From Achatina immaculata (taxonomy: Eukaryota; Mollusca; Gastropoda; Stylommatophora; Achatinidae), in NCBI GenBank assembly GCA_009760885.1, contig CM019716.1, positions 4,643,938-4,707,937 on the forward strand: a DNA stretch of 64,000 nt, read 5' to 3'. The notes beneath the pieces were generated by a model, which worked only from the letters and a program-made list of their open reading frames with translations, did no database searches and had not been told where the DNA came from. A program made the position numbers and the translations under genes. Positions within the stretch are counted from its first letter, which is position 1; each line of letters starts with the position of its first letter. This document shows, one piece after another, positions 1 through 13,900 of the stretch.

Positions 1-480
1 TACATATGTCCATCTTCTTTTTTCTGATCATCCACAAGACCGGTTGTTGTTTTCTCATCTGTCTTATCTCTATGTTGTTCTTAAATTCATTCAACTTTAA
101 TACCAAGTATTTTCCTGAGGCATTTGTTTTCAAAATAGTCTAATTTCTTATCTGTTTCTTTAGTTGATTTCCAGCCTTCACATGCGTAAATGAGAGTGGA
201 TATCGCATTTGAATTGAATAATCTTAACTTTATTTTTGTGCTTATAACTTTTGAATGCCATATGTTCTCAAGATTTTTGAAGAACAGTGCTGCTTTTGCA
301 GTTTGAATTCTAACTTCTTTCGTGGTGTCACCATCCTGGTCTATGTAGCTGCCAAGGTATGCAGATTGGTTTACTTCATCAACAGCTGTTCCTTGTCAGT
401 GGCATGCAGAGTTGGTGTCCTTGATGTTCGGTTACAACTGTTGCGAGATTCCATAACGGCAGGGTTTTTTCCCATCTAGA
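1..480 (-). mobile_element. 5'-truncated LINE, reverse-transcriptase C-terminal fragment
   Basis: Read on the minus strand, this degenerate sequence matches the window's commonest LINE (best copy 41232-41769): an NxFAYLGSYxDxDGD-like block, [28 protein letters not shown] and [17 protein letters not shown]. Frames are broken. The element's 3' end lies left of the window. The clade is uncertain (an APE-type, RTE/I-like non-LTR family). Confidence 0.7.
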
Positions 481-504
481 GTCATCTCTAGATGGGTCTC
501 AGGA

Positions 505-628
505 TGAGGTTGTTGGCCTCAGGCCCAACTTTTAACCATAGGGAAAGGTAAAGTTCCCCTTTCCATGCCATTAAGGCTTACTGGGGATAGAGTGTCAGGC
601 CTGTATTTTCCTTACAGACCATCAAGTA
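505..628 (-). mobile_element. SINE 3'-part copy
   Basis: The minus strand matches the 3' third of the fuller SINE at 58409-58690: the block around TATGCCTTAATAGTATGGAAA and the GTRTTAGGCC segment are shared with substitutions. Only the tail half is present. Confidence 0.55.
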
Positions 629-803
629 GTCAGACATCTTTTAAAATATAGGAGATACCAAATAAGGCATCAGTGTGAAATTCATCATCAGTTTCTTTAA
701 AAACAGTCCAGCTGTCATCTTTCCTATAATTCCCACTCTTCTGTTGCTTGCCTATCCTTCTGCTTCTTGTGAATGCAGCCGTCATGTGGCACCACTTCAG
801 TTT

Positions 804-1745
804 AGATCACTCTGTATGTAAGTGAATAGTGAGTACAGGTTTACATTGTTTAGATCACTCTGTATGTAAGTGAATAGTGAGTACAGGTTTACACTGTTTA
901 GATCACTCTGTAAGTGAATAGTGAGTACAGGTTTACACTGTTTAGATCACTCTGTCTATAAGTGAATAGTGAGTACAGATTTACAATGTTTGATCACTCT
1001 GTCTGTAAGTGAATAGTGAGTACAGGTTTACATTGTTTAGATCACTCTGAATAGTGAGTACAGGTTTACATTGTTTAGATCACTCTGTAAATGAATAGTA
1101 AGTACAGGTTTACACTGTTTAGATCACTCTGTAAGTGAATAGTAAGTACAGGTTTACACTGTTTAGATCACTCTGTCTATAAGTGAATAGTGAGTACAGG
1201 TTTACACTGTTTAGATCACTCTGTATGTAAGTGAATAGTAAGTACAGGTTTACACTGTTTAGATCACTCTGTATGTAAGTGAATAGTAAGTACAGGTTTA
1301 CACTGTTTAGATCACTCTGTCTGTAAGTGAATAGTAAGTACAGGTTTACACTGTTTAGATCACTCTGTCTATAAGTGAATAGTGAGTACAGGTTTACACT
1401 GTTTAGATCACTCTGTCTGTAAGTGAATAGTAAGTACAGGTTTACAGTGTTTAGATCACTCTGTCTGTAAGTGAATAGTAAGTACAGGTTTACACTGTTT
1501 AGATCACTCTGTCAGTAAGTGAATAGTAAGTACAGGTTTACACTGTTTAGATCACTCTGTAAGTGAATAGTAAGTACATGTTTACATTGTGTAGATCACA
1601 TAGTAAGTACATGTTTACACTGTTTAGATCACTCTGTCAGTAAGTGAATAGTAAGTACAGGTTTACACTGTTTAGATCACTCTGTAAGTGAATAGTAAGT
1701 ACATGTTTACATTGTGTAGATCACATAGTAAGTACATGTTTATGC
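804..1745. repeat. Minisatellite, ~45-56-bp unit, ~17 copies
   Basis: The unit is GTTTAGATCACTCTGT, then GTAAGTGAATAGTRAG, then TACAGGTTTACACT, with an optional 4-8-bp CTGT/ATGT block that varies in presence. The array lies just upstream of CEP89 exon 1 in this window. The 175 bp before it (629-803) shows nothing recognisable. Confidence 0.95.
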
Positions 1746-1822
1746 TGGTATTACCACAATGATGTTGTTGTTTTTTGTAATCTATACTGAGGAGTTTTAA
1801 TTAGATCATCATTCCAATGCAG

Positions 1823-1969
1823 GTGGCCGATCTTCACGTAGTCAGGCATCTTACAGTATTCGAGACGCTACAGATGGTGTGGAAGTTGAGCAGATGAAGA
1901 TGCAGAGCGCAGAAATGCAGTCTGAGCTTCAGGAACTGAGAAAAATAGTAGCCTCGATGCATGATGGAG
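1823..1969 (+). CDS. CEP89: CEP89 exon 1 of 15 in window
   Basis: The acceptor AG is at 1821-1822 after CCAATGC and the donor GTGATT begins at 1970. The exon enters with two bases of a split codon and leaves with one. It encodes a Ser/Arg-rich lead (GRSSRSQASYS) followed by the start of a helix (ELQELRKIVASMH). The phase matches exon 2, giving a Gly-Asp join. Confidence 0.75.
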
Positions 1970-4900
1970 GTGATTTGTGGATAGTTTGTTTTTTTTTTGA
2001 CTAAATTCAAAATATCCCTAGAGAAAATGGAGAAGACTTGATATCATAAATAGCTAAACCCAGTATCATAAATAGCTAAACCCAAATATCATAAATAGCT
2101 AAACCCAAATATCATAAATAGCTAAACCCAAATATCATAAATAGCTAAACCCAGATATCACGTGAGTGTCAGCAAAATGTATGACAAAAAAAAAAAAAAA
2201 GCTAATGTCAACAGCGAATCAGCTTCCCAGTCAAGAGTGAAGAAGCCAAGAGTGAAGAAGGAATGTCAGTCAACACAAGTTTTGTGTTTATCAGTCAATA
2301 CAAGTTTTGTGTTTATCAGTCAATACAAGTTTTGTGTTTATCAGTCAATACAAGTTTTGTGTTTATCAGTCAATACAAGTTTTGTGTTTATCAGTCAATA
2401 CAAGTTTTGTGTTTATCAGTCAACACAAGTTTTGTGTCTATCAGTCAACACAAGTTGTGTGTTTACAGTTGTACTTTAGTGGAAATATTGATTGTGTGTT
2501 TATCAGTCATACTCTATTGGAAATATAGATTGTGTGTTTATCACTCATACTCAAGTGGAAATATTGGTTGTGTGTTTATCAGTCATTATACTCTGGTGGA
2601 AATATTGGTTGTGTTTTTATCAGTCATTATACTGTGGTGGAAATATGTGTTGTGTGTTTATCAGTTGTTATACTGAGATGGAAATATTGGTCATGTGTTT
2701 ATCAGTTGTTATACTGTGGTGGAAATATTGGTTGTGTGTTTATCAGTCTATATTCTGTGGTGGAAATATTTGTTGTGTGTTTATCACTCGATATACTGTG
2801 GTGGAAATATTGGTTGTGTATTAATCAGTCATTATTACTGTGGTGGAAATATTTGTTGTGTTTTTTATCAATTGATATACTCAAGTGGAATTTTTGAAGA
2901 GTAGATCAGAGCTGCTTTGATGTTTCTGGAGAGCAGTAATTGTGGTTCTTTCTAATTATAAGAAGTGTAAGCAGCAGCAAGACAAGGTTTATTTATCATG
3001 AAAATGATGGCAGTTAAATGTTGTTTTGTGCGTGAATGTCACCAAATTTTGTGGTCACTGCTTTCGGGGAAGATAACTCATTCATAAAGCTTAAAGAATG
3101 TAGATAGCATTGTTCTATCTGCTATACAGTAGGTTTAAGTCATTGGTTGAATGTATCTGTGTGCAGGTTAAAGTCAGTGGTTGAGTGTGTAGGTTTAAGT
3201 CAGTGGTTGAATGTATCTGTGTGCAGGTTAAAGTCAGTGATTGAGTGTGCAGGTTTAAGTCAGTGGTTGAATTTATCTGTGCAGGTTAAAGTCAGTGGTT
3301 GAGTGTGTAGGTTTAAGTCAGTGGTTGAATGTATCTGTGTGCAGGTTAAAGTCAGTGGTTGAGTGTGCAGGTTTAAGTCAGTGGTTGAATGTATCTGTGT
3401 GCAGGTTAAAGTCAGTGGTTGAGTGTGCAGGTTTAAGTCAGTGGTTGAATGTATCTGTGTGCAGGTTAAAGTCAGTGGTTGAGTGTGCAGGTTTAAGTCA
3501 GTGGTTGAATGTATCTGTGTGCAGGTTAAAGTCAGTGGTTGAGTGTGCAGGTTTAAGTCAGTAGTTGAATGTATCTGTGTGCAGGTTAAAGTCAGTGGTT
3601 GAGTGTGTAGGTTTAAGTCAGTGGTTGAATGTATCTGTGTGCAGGTTAAAGTCAGTGGTTGAGTGTGTAGGTTTAAGTCAGTGGTTGAATGTATCTGTGT
3701 GCAGGTTAAAGTCAGTGGTTGAGTGTGTAGGTTTAAGTCAGTGGTTGAATGTATCTGTGTGCAGGTTAAAGTCAGTGGTTGAGTGTGTAGGTTTAAGTCA
3801 GTGGTTGAATGTATCTGTGTGCAGGTTAAAGTCAGTGGTTGAGTGTGCAGGTAAGTCAGTGGTTGAATGTATCTATGTGCAGATTTAAGTCGGTGGTTGA
3901 GTGTGCAGATTTAAGTCGGTGGTTGAGTGAGCAGGTTTAAGTTGGTGGTTGAGTGTGCAGGTTTAAGTCGGTGGTTGAGTTTGCAGGTTTAAGTCGGTGG
4001 TTGAGTTTGCAGGTTTAAGTTGGTGGTTGAGTTTGCAGGTTTAAGTTGGTGGTTGAGTGTGCAGGTTTAAGTCGGTGGTTGAGTTTGCAGGTTTAAGTTG
4101 GTGGTTGAGTTTGCAGGTTTAAGTTGGTGGTTGAGTGTGCAGGTTTAAGTTGGTGGTTGAGTTTGCAGGTTTAAGTTGGTGGTTGAGTTTGCAGGTTTAA
4201 GTTGGTGGTTGAGTGTGCAGGTTTAAGTCGGTGGTTGAGTGTGCAGGTTTAAGTTGGTGGTTGAGTGTGCAGGTTTAAGTCGGTGGTTGAGTTTGCAGGT
4301 TTAAGTTGGTGGTTGAGTGTGCAGGTTTAAGTCGGTGGTTGAGTGTGGTCAGCTGTCAGTCTCCATATGTCTTTGTGTGTGGTCAGCTGTCAGTCTTCAT
4401 ATGTCGCTGTGTGTGGTCAGCTGTCAGTCTCCATATGTCATTGTGTGTTGTCAGCTGTCAATCTCCATATGTCGCTGCGTGTTGTCAGCTGTCAGTCTCC
4501 ATATGTCGCTGTGTGTTGTCAGCTGTCAGTCTCCATATGTCTTTGTGTGTTGTCAGCTGTCAGTCTCCATATGTCGCTGTGTGTGGTCAGCTGTCAGTCC
4601 TCCAAACAGCAACTTATATTTATATTTTTTAACTTCATCTTGTACAGACATCGAGAGTGCCAAAGCTCTCCACGTGCAGAGACAGGTTGGTGAGCTGAAA
4701 GATGAAAATGAAGTCCTGAAGTCGGCAGTACACAGGCTGAACATAGAACTAAGTGACTATCAGGCCAAGTACAGACCAGTTGACACCGACCTGCTGAAAC
4801 AGGTGCGGGGGCTATGCTCGTATGCTCAGATTTATGGATCAGATTATAAGTGATTATGTTTTCTTGTCTTTATCTTTTTTTGCTTGACCTCATTTCTCTT

Positions 4901-7900
4901 CTTGTGGTCGAATAGAAATCTACAGATTATAAAGAGTTCAAACTTCTGTATGGATGTAGACCAACATATACTGAAACTGAGATATAAGGATATGTGTAAA
5001 TCATCAGTAGTAAACTTCTTTACATCAGTCTTCAGAATTTGGAATAAATGGCAAAAGACCATGTTGAATGGAGAGTAGCTGTATGTAGGGGCTGTGTCAT
5101 TTTAGGAGGAAATGAGAGCTAAATTGAAAGTAAAAGATGCGGGTCCAAATAGATTAATCCTTCCAGTTTCATAACTGGGTGTGTCTAACAACAAATTTAT
5201 GATGTATCAGTCCAACATTATTATCAGATCTATCCAGATTTATAATGAATCAGTCCAACATTGTTATCAGATCGATCCAGATTTATAATGAATCAGTCCA
5301 GTATTATAACCCAAAAACTTATAAGCCAGATCTGTGCAGTTTAATGACTGTAGCTTTACAACATTGTAGCCTATAATTTTTTGTTTTCAGACAATAGAAA
5401 TTCATGGTCTGCCATCCAATGGTCCTGTACCTTCATGGCTGGTAAGTGATAAGTACCTGTGTTTTCATAGATACCAGTGATCATGACTGGTAAGTGATAA
5501 GTACCTGTGTTTTCATAGATACAATTTTCCTACATAAAACTATGATAAACTAATACTGGTAATATTCATGTACAGAAATGCTTGCTTTCTCTTCTTTTCT
5601 TATAGTTAAAACTGTTGTGTTTTTTTTTATATCAGATAAGCAAGAAATATTTGGCACCTTTGTTCCTGGCTTATGATGACCATCTGGCAAATAAAACCAA
5701 GGTCATTGAACAAAGCAAGGTAAATCTTAGTAGTGTAGTTTTGTCTGTGCACCGTCTGCCTTTTCCTGGAATTTCACCACAAACTTTGGTTGTTCTGAGT
5801 TCATAATTTGTTGGGTGCCTGTGAATTATATATACTTAACCAGTGCACAGTGATGCGTGCGAAAGCTGGAAAATAGCTAAAGAATAAACAACAAATTAGA
5901 CTCTTTTGAAAACAAATGCCTCAGGAAAATACTCGGTATAAAGTGGAACAAATTCAAGAACAACTCAGAGATAAGACAGATGAGTGAACAACAACCTGTC
6001 TCATGGGTGATCAGAAAAAGGAGATGGCCATGTATTGGTCACATGATGAGAAGAAACAGAGAATCCCAAAACAAACTATCAAATGGATTACAACAGCCCA
6101 AAGAAAAAAAGGTTGATCACATGAAATTCTAAAGAGGACATTGAGGAAGAAACGCGGACATTCAGATGGGTGCCGGAATAAAAGCGTGGGTCTTGATCTG
6201 TATGGGGGTATAGTTGTAAAATGGAATGGAAAATAGTATTTCCATGTACTTCCGTGTACTTATTATGTTTCAAAGTATAACTAAATGTATGAAAATTTCA
6301 TAAATGCAGAGTTTTTTAGGAAAAAAGAAGTAATGTGGTGTTTTTAGACAATGATTGTGCCCAGCTCACCATAGGCTAGGTCTAGATCTACACTACTTAC
6401 CATCTGAGATGTCTAGATCTACTTGTCGATCTCGTATTGTGATTCTGTGTTGCATTCTCGCTAGATTAATGTCTGAAATAACCTCCTAACTATTGCTCCA
6501 GTCATCTAATATGTCTAGATCTACTTGGGATACATTCAAGAGCAGTGGGGTGGTCACAGGCCATGTCTATACCCCTATCTACATCATCAGAAATTGAAAA
6601 TTGTTCATGTTTCTCTTCCTTTTTCTCGCTCAGCATCGCTCGTAACTAAGTACTCTTTCACCATTTTGAAAAATGTCACCAGAAACGTGGACGAAATATG
6701 TACAATCTAAATGTTACACCGGTTGTTTTATTGAAACAAATGAATTGTCACTATAATGAACATGGCACGCAACTCAGTAACCGGAAATTCTCACTATCAT
6801 GACAATGGCACGGGAAGTGTTAAGAGAGGCCAAATTAGTAGCCATAAAATCCTTTGATGAGACTGAAAGATTGAAAAGTTCGCTGAAAACAGGAAAACTT
6901 GGTAAACTACCATGCGACCCCTATGTGATGTTTAACAGCACGGGAAGGATGTAAGATGTAAATGCACAGTGAAGGTTTTGATGTGCAGATATAGGTCAGG
7001 TGAATGTGCTGTGTTAATTTTCTTCTGAGTGGTCCACAATAAGCAGGCTTCTCAGTTGGCTGCACCACCAGGTGGAGCATGCAGATCCTACCTCTGTATT
7101 TATATATATCTTTATATCTCCCTTCTCAGGCCTCGTGGCTTACAGAAAAATTTAGTATTGAAGACTTGCGTATAATTTTATACCTGACACTTTGGTCTAA
7201 AGCGTACCATCCTTCCCACCATAGTCTCACCTTACAAAGCTTGTCTGCAGGTATGCAGGAGACTCTTCTGTAGAGAGCGGAACTTGTTTACATATTAATA
7301 AGAACACATATCCAGCTGCAGAAAGATACATGCTTAGTTTGAACTGAACAGTTTTATGTACGTGGAAAGTTTGATACATGGCTGGTTTATTTCACTTGTA
7401 AATAGACATGCAGGAATTTTGTATACAGTCAGTAGTTTTTTTTTTATTTTCACTTCTTCTTGTGGCTTTCTGTCGTTACTTTTGTCAGGATCTTGAAGGA
7501 TCATATTTCATATAAACAGTGGGTTACAGTGACTTGAGTTATGGGTTACTGTGACTTGAGGTGTGGGTTACTGTGACATGAGGTGTGGGTTACAGTGACC
7601 TGAGGTGTGGGTTATGGTTTCAGTGGCTTGAGGTGTAGGTTACAGTGGCTTGAGGTGTAGGTTACAGTGGCTTGAGGTGTAGGTTACAGTGGCTTGAGGT
7701 GTAGGTTACAATGGCTTACAGTCTCTATCTCTTGGGCAACCTGAAAGCACACAACATTTTTACCATGGTAACCACAAGCTCAGACTCACCAGCCCTACCA
7801 GTTGTGCCATCCCTCTAAAGCAGTTTTCATTCCTCTTTTTCTCCCATCATTTTTGCATCAATTTTACTTACAGAAAGAATGTGCAGCCATCAAGAAAAGA

Positions 7901-10900
7901 GTTGAAGAAGTTGTTAAAGAGAACCAAATGCTTCGCATGGCAGGAGGGGCAGGACTCGGAGGACACGGGGACAGCGTAGAATGGTAAATAAGCCTCATCA
8001 TCTTTTGTTGTCCTGCTAATCTGCCCTACAAGAGCTATTTAGATACAGTCAGAGTACACAGAACGTTTCACGCCATTGAGCCCACATAATGGCCATTTCA
8101 TTATATTTTTGAGACAGAAGATTCTGAACTTGTTAGGTCCTTCATCTTTGTGCAGCAGTCAGCAAAGTGTTACATTTTCACAGATGAATAAAAAGAAAGC
8201 ACAATTTAAAATTCTCCCAGTGAAGTGCCAGAAGATACAAAAATTAAACTTCTAGTAGTCTAGCAAGAAGTTATAAAGATTAAACTTCTTTTAGTCTAGT
8301 CTAGTAAGAAGGTTAAAAAAAACTTTTAGTCTAGTAAGGTTAAAAAAAACTTTTAGTCTAGTAAGAAGGTAAAAAAAACTTTTAGTCTAGTAAGAAGGTA
8401 AAAAAAACGTTTAGTCTAGTAAGAAGGTAAAAAAAACTTTTAGTCTAGTAAGAAGGTAAAAAAAACTTTTAGTCTAGTAAGAAGGTAAAAAAACTTTTAG
8501 TCTAGTAAGAAGGTAAAAAAAACTTTTAGTCTAGTAAGAAGGTAAAAAAAACTTTTAGTCTAGTAAGAAGGTAAAAAAAACTTTTAGTCTAGTAAGAGGT
8601 AAAAAAAACTTTTAGTCTAGTAAGAAGGTAAAAAAAACTTTTAGTCTAGTAAGAAGGTAAAAAAAACTTTTAGTCTAGTCTAGTAAGAAGGTAAAAAAAA
8701 CTTTTAGTCTAGTAAGAAGGTAAAAAAAACTTTTAGTCTAGTAAGAAGGTAAAAAAAACTTTTAGTCTAGTAAAAGGTAAAAAACAAACTTTTAGTCTAG
8801 TAAGAAGGTAAAAAAAAAACTTTTAATCTAGTAAGAAGGTACAAAAATTAAACTTCTTGTAGTCTAGCAAGAAGGTACAAAAATTAAACTTCTTTTAGTC
8901 TAGCAAGAAGGTACAAAAATTAAACTTCTTCTAGTCTAGAAATTACAAAAATTAAACTTCTTTTAGTCTAGTCAGAAGCAACAAAAATGAAACTTTTAGT
9001 AGTCTGATGAGAAAGGAGAAAGCACAAATATTAAGCTCCTAATAATCTAGTGAAAATGTACACCTGTGTTGTAAACTATGAATGCATGATCCAGATTCTT
9101 AGTGATGGCACTTAATCTTTGACCAGCATTACAGGTGATGGCTCATAAGATATTTGGCCAGTGTTACAAGTGATGACACATAAGGTCTTTGATCACTGTT
9201 ACAGGTGATGGCACATAAGGTCTTTGACCATTGTTACAAGTGATGGCACATAAGGTCTTTGATCACTGTTACAGGTGATGGCACATAAGGTCTTTGACCA
9301 TTGTTACAAATGATGGTACATAAGGTCTTTGATCAGTGGATAAGGTATGAAGACACATAGAAACAGATGATGTGCTTCTCTCATGTGAGGAGCTGCGTAG
9401 TTGTTTCACTCTCTGTGACAGATTCCTGCCTGTCAATCTTCTTGGACCTGAAACATCAGCCAGGGTTTTGTTTGTTATCTTGTTTTGTAGAGAACTAGTA
9501 AGTAGTTTTTGTTTGTTATCTTATTTTGTAGAGAACTAGTAAGTTTTTGTTTGTTATCTTATTTTGTAGAGAACTAGTAAGCTTTTGTTTGTTATCTTAT
9601 TTTGTAGAGAACTAGTAAGCTTTTGTTTGTTATCTTGTTTTGTAGAGAACTATTAAGTTTTTGTTTATCTTATTTTGTAGAGAACTTGTAAGATTTTGTT
9701 TGTTATCTTATTTTGTAGAGAACTAGTAAGTTTTTGTTTTTTTCACTCATTTCTTGTTGAATTATAAAAATTATTTATTAGAGATTGAATGTTAGTGAAT
9801 TCTATGTAGTGAATGTATTGAATTCTGTGTAATGAATGTATTGAATACTGTGTAATGAATGTATTGAATTCTGTGTAATGAATGTATTGAATTCTGTGTA
9901 ATGAATGTATTAAATTCTGTGTAATGAATGTATTAAATTCTGTGTAATGAATGTAGTGAATTCTATGTAGTGAATGTATTGAATACTGTGTAATGAATGT
10001 ATTGAATTCTGTGTAATGAATGTATTGAATACTGTGTAATGAATGTATTGAATTCTGTGTAATGAATGTATTGAATTCTGTGTAATGAATGTATTAAATT
10101 CTGTATAATGAATATGTTGAATTCTGTGTAATGAATGTATTGAATACTGTGTAATGAATGTATTGAATACTGTGTAATGAGTGTATTGAATACTGTGTAA
10201 TGAATGTATTGAATACTGTGTAATGAATGTATTGAATACTGTGTAATGAATGTATTGAATACTGTTTAATGAATGTATTGAATACTTTGTAATGAACTTC
10301 TCACCAGCATAATCAAATACATAGAATATAAAACTATACAAGATGAAGAAAAACAAACAGAAAACAAGTTGAACACGTTGATGCTCTATAAACAAAGAGA
10401 TGATGAAAGTAGGTCAGCAGTATGTTGTTTCTCTCCCCCTCCCTCCCCACCTGTTATTCTAAATAAAAAAAAATGAAATCATTTTCCTTTAATTGAATAC
10501 TTCAAGATAAAGTTATTGAGTTCTGACCTTGTCATTAGAGACATGTTAGTCACTATTTTTACACAGCTTGTCCTTGCTGCTTAAGAGCTAAAGAAAACCG
10601 TCCCAGCATGCACTCTGCCCATCTTGCTTGACTTAATGCCTTTATTTCAAGATTTACACAGTTGCACACATTGCCAGAAACATCATCCCACAGTTACAGG
10701 TAGTTGTGGTTTATTAATTTGTAAACTTTGCTGTGAGTCACTGTAAATAAAGAATTTCTTAACAACATATGGGCCCTTACCAGTTCATGGCCTCTAGAAG
10801 CCAGTCCAGTCTGACACGTTTGACATGACCCACATTCTCTCCCATGCCAGGCTCCAGCTCCAGGAGCAGGCCAGGCTGGTGCTGGAGGAGAACCAGGTCT

Positions 10901-13900
10901 TGATGGAGCAGCTTGAAGTCCAGCTCCTCAAGTCCCAGGACATGCACAAGGCCCATCAGGCAGAAAGTGGGTGCTCAGACAGTCTCCCCTTGATCCTGCT
11001 TCTACTTACTTATATCTGTTTCTTTCATCTGCAGATTTGCTTCTGGTGTGTCTTAGCAGCAGTATTATGCATTAAAATATGCCTGGTTATAGCTGATATT
11101 AAGTTTATATTAAAATATCCCAGTTTTAAAATATCTAGTTTATATTAAAATACTCCAGGTTTAAAGTATCTAGTTTACATTCCAGGTTTAAAATATCTAG
11201 TTTATATTAAAATGGGCTAGGTTTTATTTAACATAAAGCTGATGTTAAAATATGCTAAAGTTAACATCAAGTTTGTATTAAGATATACCAGGTTTTATTT
11301 AACATCAAGTTTACATTACACGATGGGAGGTTTTAAGAAGGTTTTAATTAAAATATTCCTGATTTTGACATAAAGTGACATTAAAATATGCCATGTCTGA
11401 ACATTAGGTGTGTATTAAAACATACAATGTTTTATGTAGCAATAGGTTTACGTTAAAGTATGCCAGATTTGGCATAAAATTTATATTAAAACATAACTTG
11501 GATTTATTTCAAATCAAGTTTTCCTTAAAATATGAATTTTAACATAAAATGTATAATAAAATAAACAGTTTTAGCTTCAAGTTTGCATTGAAAAATACCA
11601 AGTTTTAAAATGGTTGCATTAAATAATACAGGCTTTAATATATTTTTGGTTTAAAACATATCAGGTTTACATCAAAATATTCCAGATTTTAAATCAAGTT
11701 TACATCAAAATATGACAGGTTTTAACATAAAGTTTGTATTAAAACATGCCAAGTTTGAAATGATATGCCAGTTTTTAATACATCTTTGGTTTTTAAATAA
11801 ACCAGGTTTTAATACATCTTGATTTTAAAGAAACCAGTTTTTAGCATCAGATGTACATTAAAGCATGCCACATTTTTTTAAGATCAAGAGATCAAGTTTT
11901 CCATTAGAATATGACAAGTTTGTGCTTAGCATCAAGTTTATATTAGAATGTGTCAAATTTTGTTTGGTGCCTGATATAAAATTATCACTCCATTACAGTG
12001 TACAAGAAAACAAATTCTAACAGATATCTTCGTAAATGTATTCTGTACTCAAGTTTCAAGGATGGCCAGAAAGCTGGCATTGTCTGAAGGTGACAAAGCT
12101 GAGTTAGAGCGTGACCTTGAGCAGCAGAGAGTTCGCTTCCGAGAGATGAAACACAAACATGACCAGTTGCTGATGGAATCTGGTTCTCACGTTAACGTGC
12201 AGGCACAAATCAGTATGGTGGCCGAATTGAAGAAGTGAGTTTTCATTACTTTCAACCCTTTATTGTGGCAAAGGCTACATAGCAAAGGCACTGTGTACAC
12301 TGTACACAGCTGGCAGATATTTACAAAAACTTCACCAAAAATAATGGATAATTTCATAAATGGACAGTATCTTTCTGCAAACACATAATGACTTTTTGTC
12401 GGAAGAATAATGAATAATTCAAGTTCTCATATAGAGAATAGTATGCAGATCTACTTATTTTTTAACCGTGTAAGACTTGTTCTTTCATGAAAAGATTCTT
12501 TTTTTTTCAGTTTTCAATCAGTTTTAGTGTAAACAATGCTGCTGTGGTGTAGTAGCTAGTGCACATGCCAGCCAGTCATGAGGTCTGGGGTTTGGTTCTC
12601 CTGCAGGATAGAATTTTTTTCTTGGACTGACTGTCACCAGGGCCATCCCAGCCTCAAGAAGTTTGTGTTTCCTCTGGGAGATAAAGACAGCGGGGTGCCC
12701 CCTACCTGACAGTGATGTGGGGGACGTATACAGGTGCCTCTACCTGACAGTGACGTGGGGGATGTATACAGGTGCCCCCTACCTGACAATGACCAGGGGT
12801 GTCCCAGCCTCAAGAAGTTTGTATCTGTGTTTCCTCTGGGAGATAAAGGCAGCGGGGGACATACACAGGTGCCCCCTACCTGACAGTGACGTGGCTTAGA
12901 AATATGCAGGCACCAACACTTCACACTCCAAGGGAGTCGCAGGATATTTTTGTTCTGCTCTGGAAATTGACCCTGAGTGTCTTTGATACATTCATCCATC
13001 CTGGACGAAGTGCTTTTTCTGTCACAGAGTTTCAACTCATTTCTACGAGAGCTTAACGTGTAATCTCAGTTTATAAACACGTGTCAAAAATATGAGAATT
13101 CTCAGCCTGACATCCGTAAATATGAATAATCTGAGTTATATTTTACATTGAGAATGTGGAAGTTTTTCTGTTAGGTCTTGCTATGATAATGATGAAAGTG
13201 ACTGTGGCACTGATAATAATAATGATGATGTCAGTGGTGATGATATAAATGTTGTGTTTGTTTTCACAAAAATAGATCTGTAGCAGAAGAAAAGGAGCAA
13301 GCAGAAAAAGAAGTAGATGCCATGAGAGTCAGGCTGAAGGTACAGCCATTACTTTTTTTTGTATTATCATTACCTTTTTTTTTTTTTTATTATCATTACT
13401 TTTTTCTGTTAAATTCTTACATTCATTCTGGGAAAGACCAGAATCCTCACTGGGAAAGCGTCCCTGAACTGGGCTGTCCGGGCCAGCAACCCTATCAGCC
13501 GACATACTATTGCAACAAAGTCCAAAAAGAAGAAATGCCCACAGGATTCACCGAAAGGGGGGAGAATGATGGATCCACAGGTGACTATACGGAAACGACC
13601 ATCCCCGCCCCAATTATTTCGAGTTCAGAACAGCGGATGGAGTATCCATGTATCTGTGGCAGGAAATTTAACACTCAACGTGGCATGAAGATACACAGAA
13701 CGAAGAAGGGATGTGGTGGTTCCTTGCTGCCCAATACTCAACAGTGCACTGTGACGCCAGTCTCAGATAAGACATTAGAAGACCTCTGTCAGGATATAAT
13801 CCACAGTACAGAGAATATTCAGGTTGAGTCAGGCAGTGGGGAGGCAATGCAGCCCTCCGACGAGACCAGAGACAAGGTTAACTTTCCACCAGCAAGTGCA

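Noticed and set aside
804..1745. CRISPR-like appearance of regularly spaced repeats
   Set aside because: Spacers are not unique, units are direct tandem copies, there are no cas genes, and the context is eukaryotic introns.
9910..10395. 161-codon minus-strand frame
   Set aside because: It is a 23-bp repeat translated in rotating frames that all lack stops; no start context, splice support or domain.
12634..13035. 133-codon minus-strand frame rich in Pro/Gly
   Set aside because: It covers the nested duplications at 12640-12900, with no splice or domain support.
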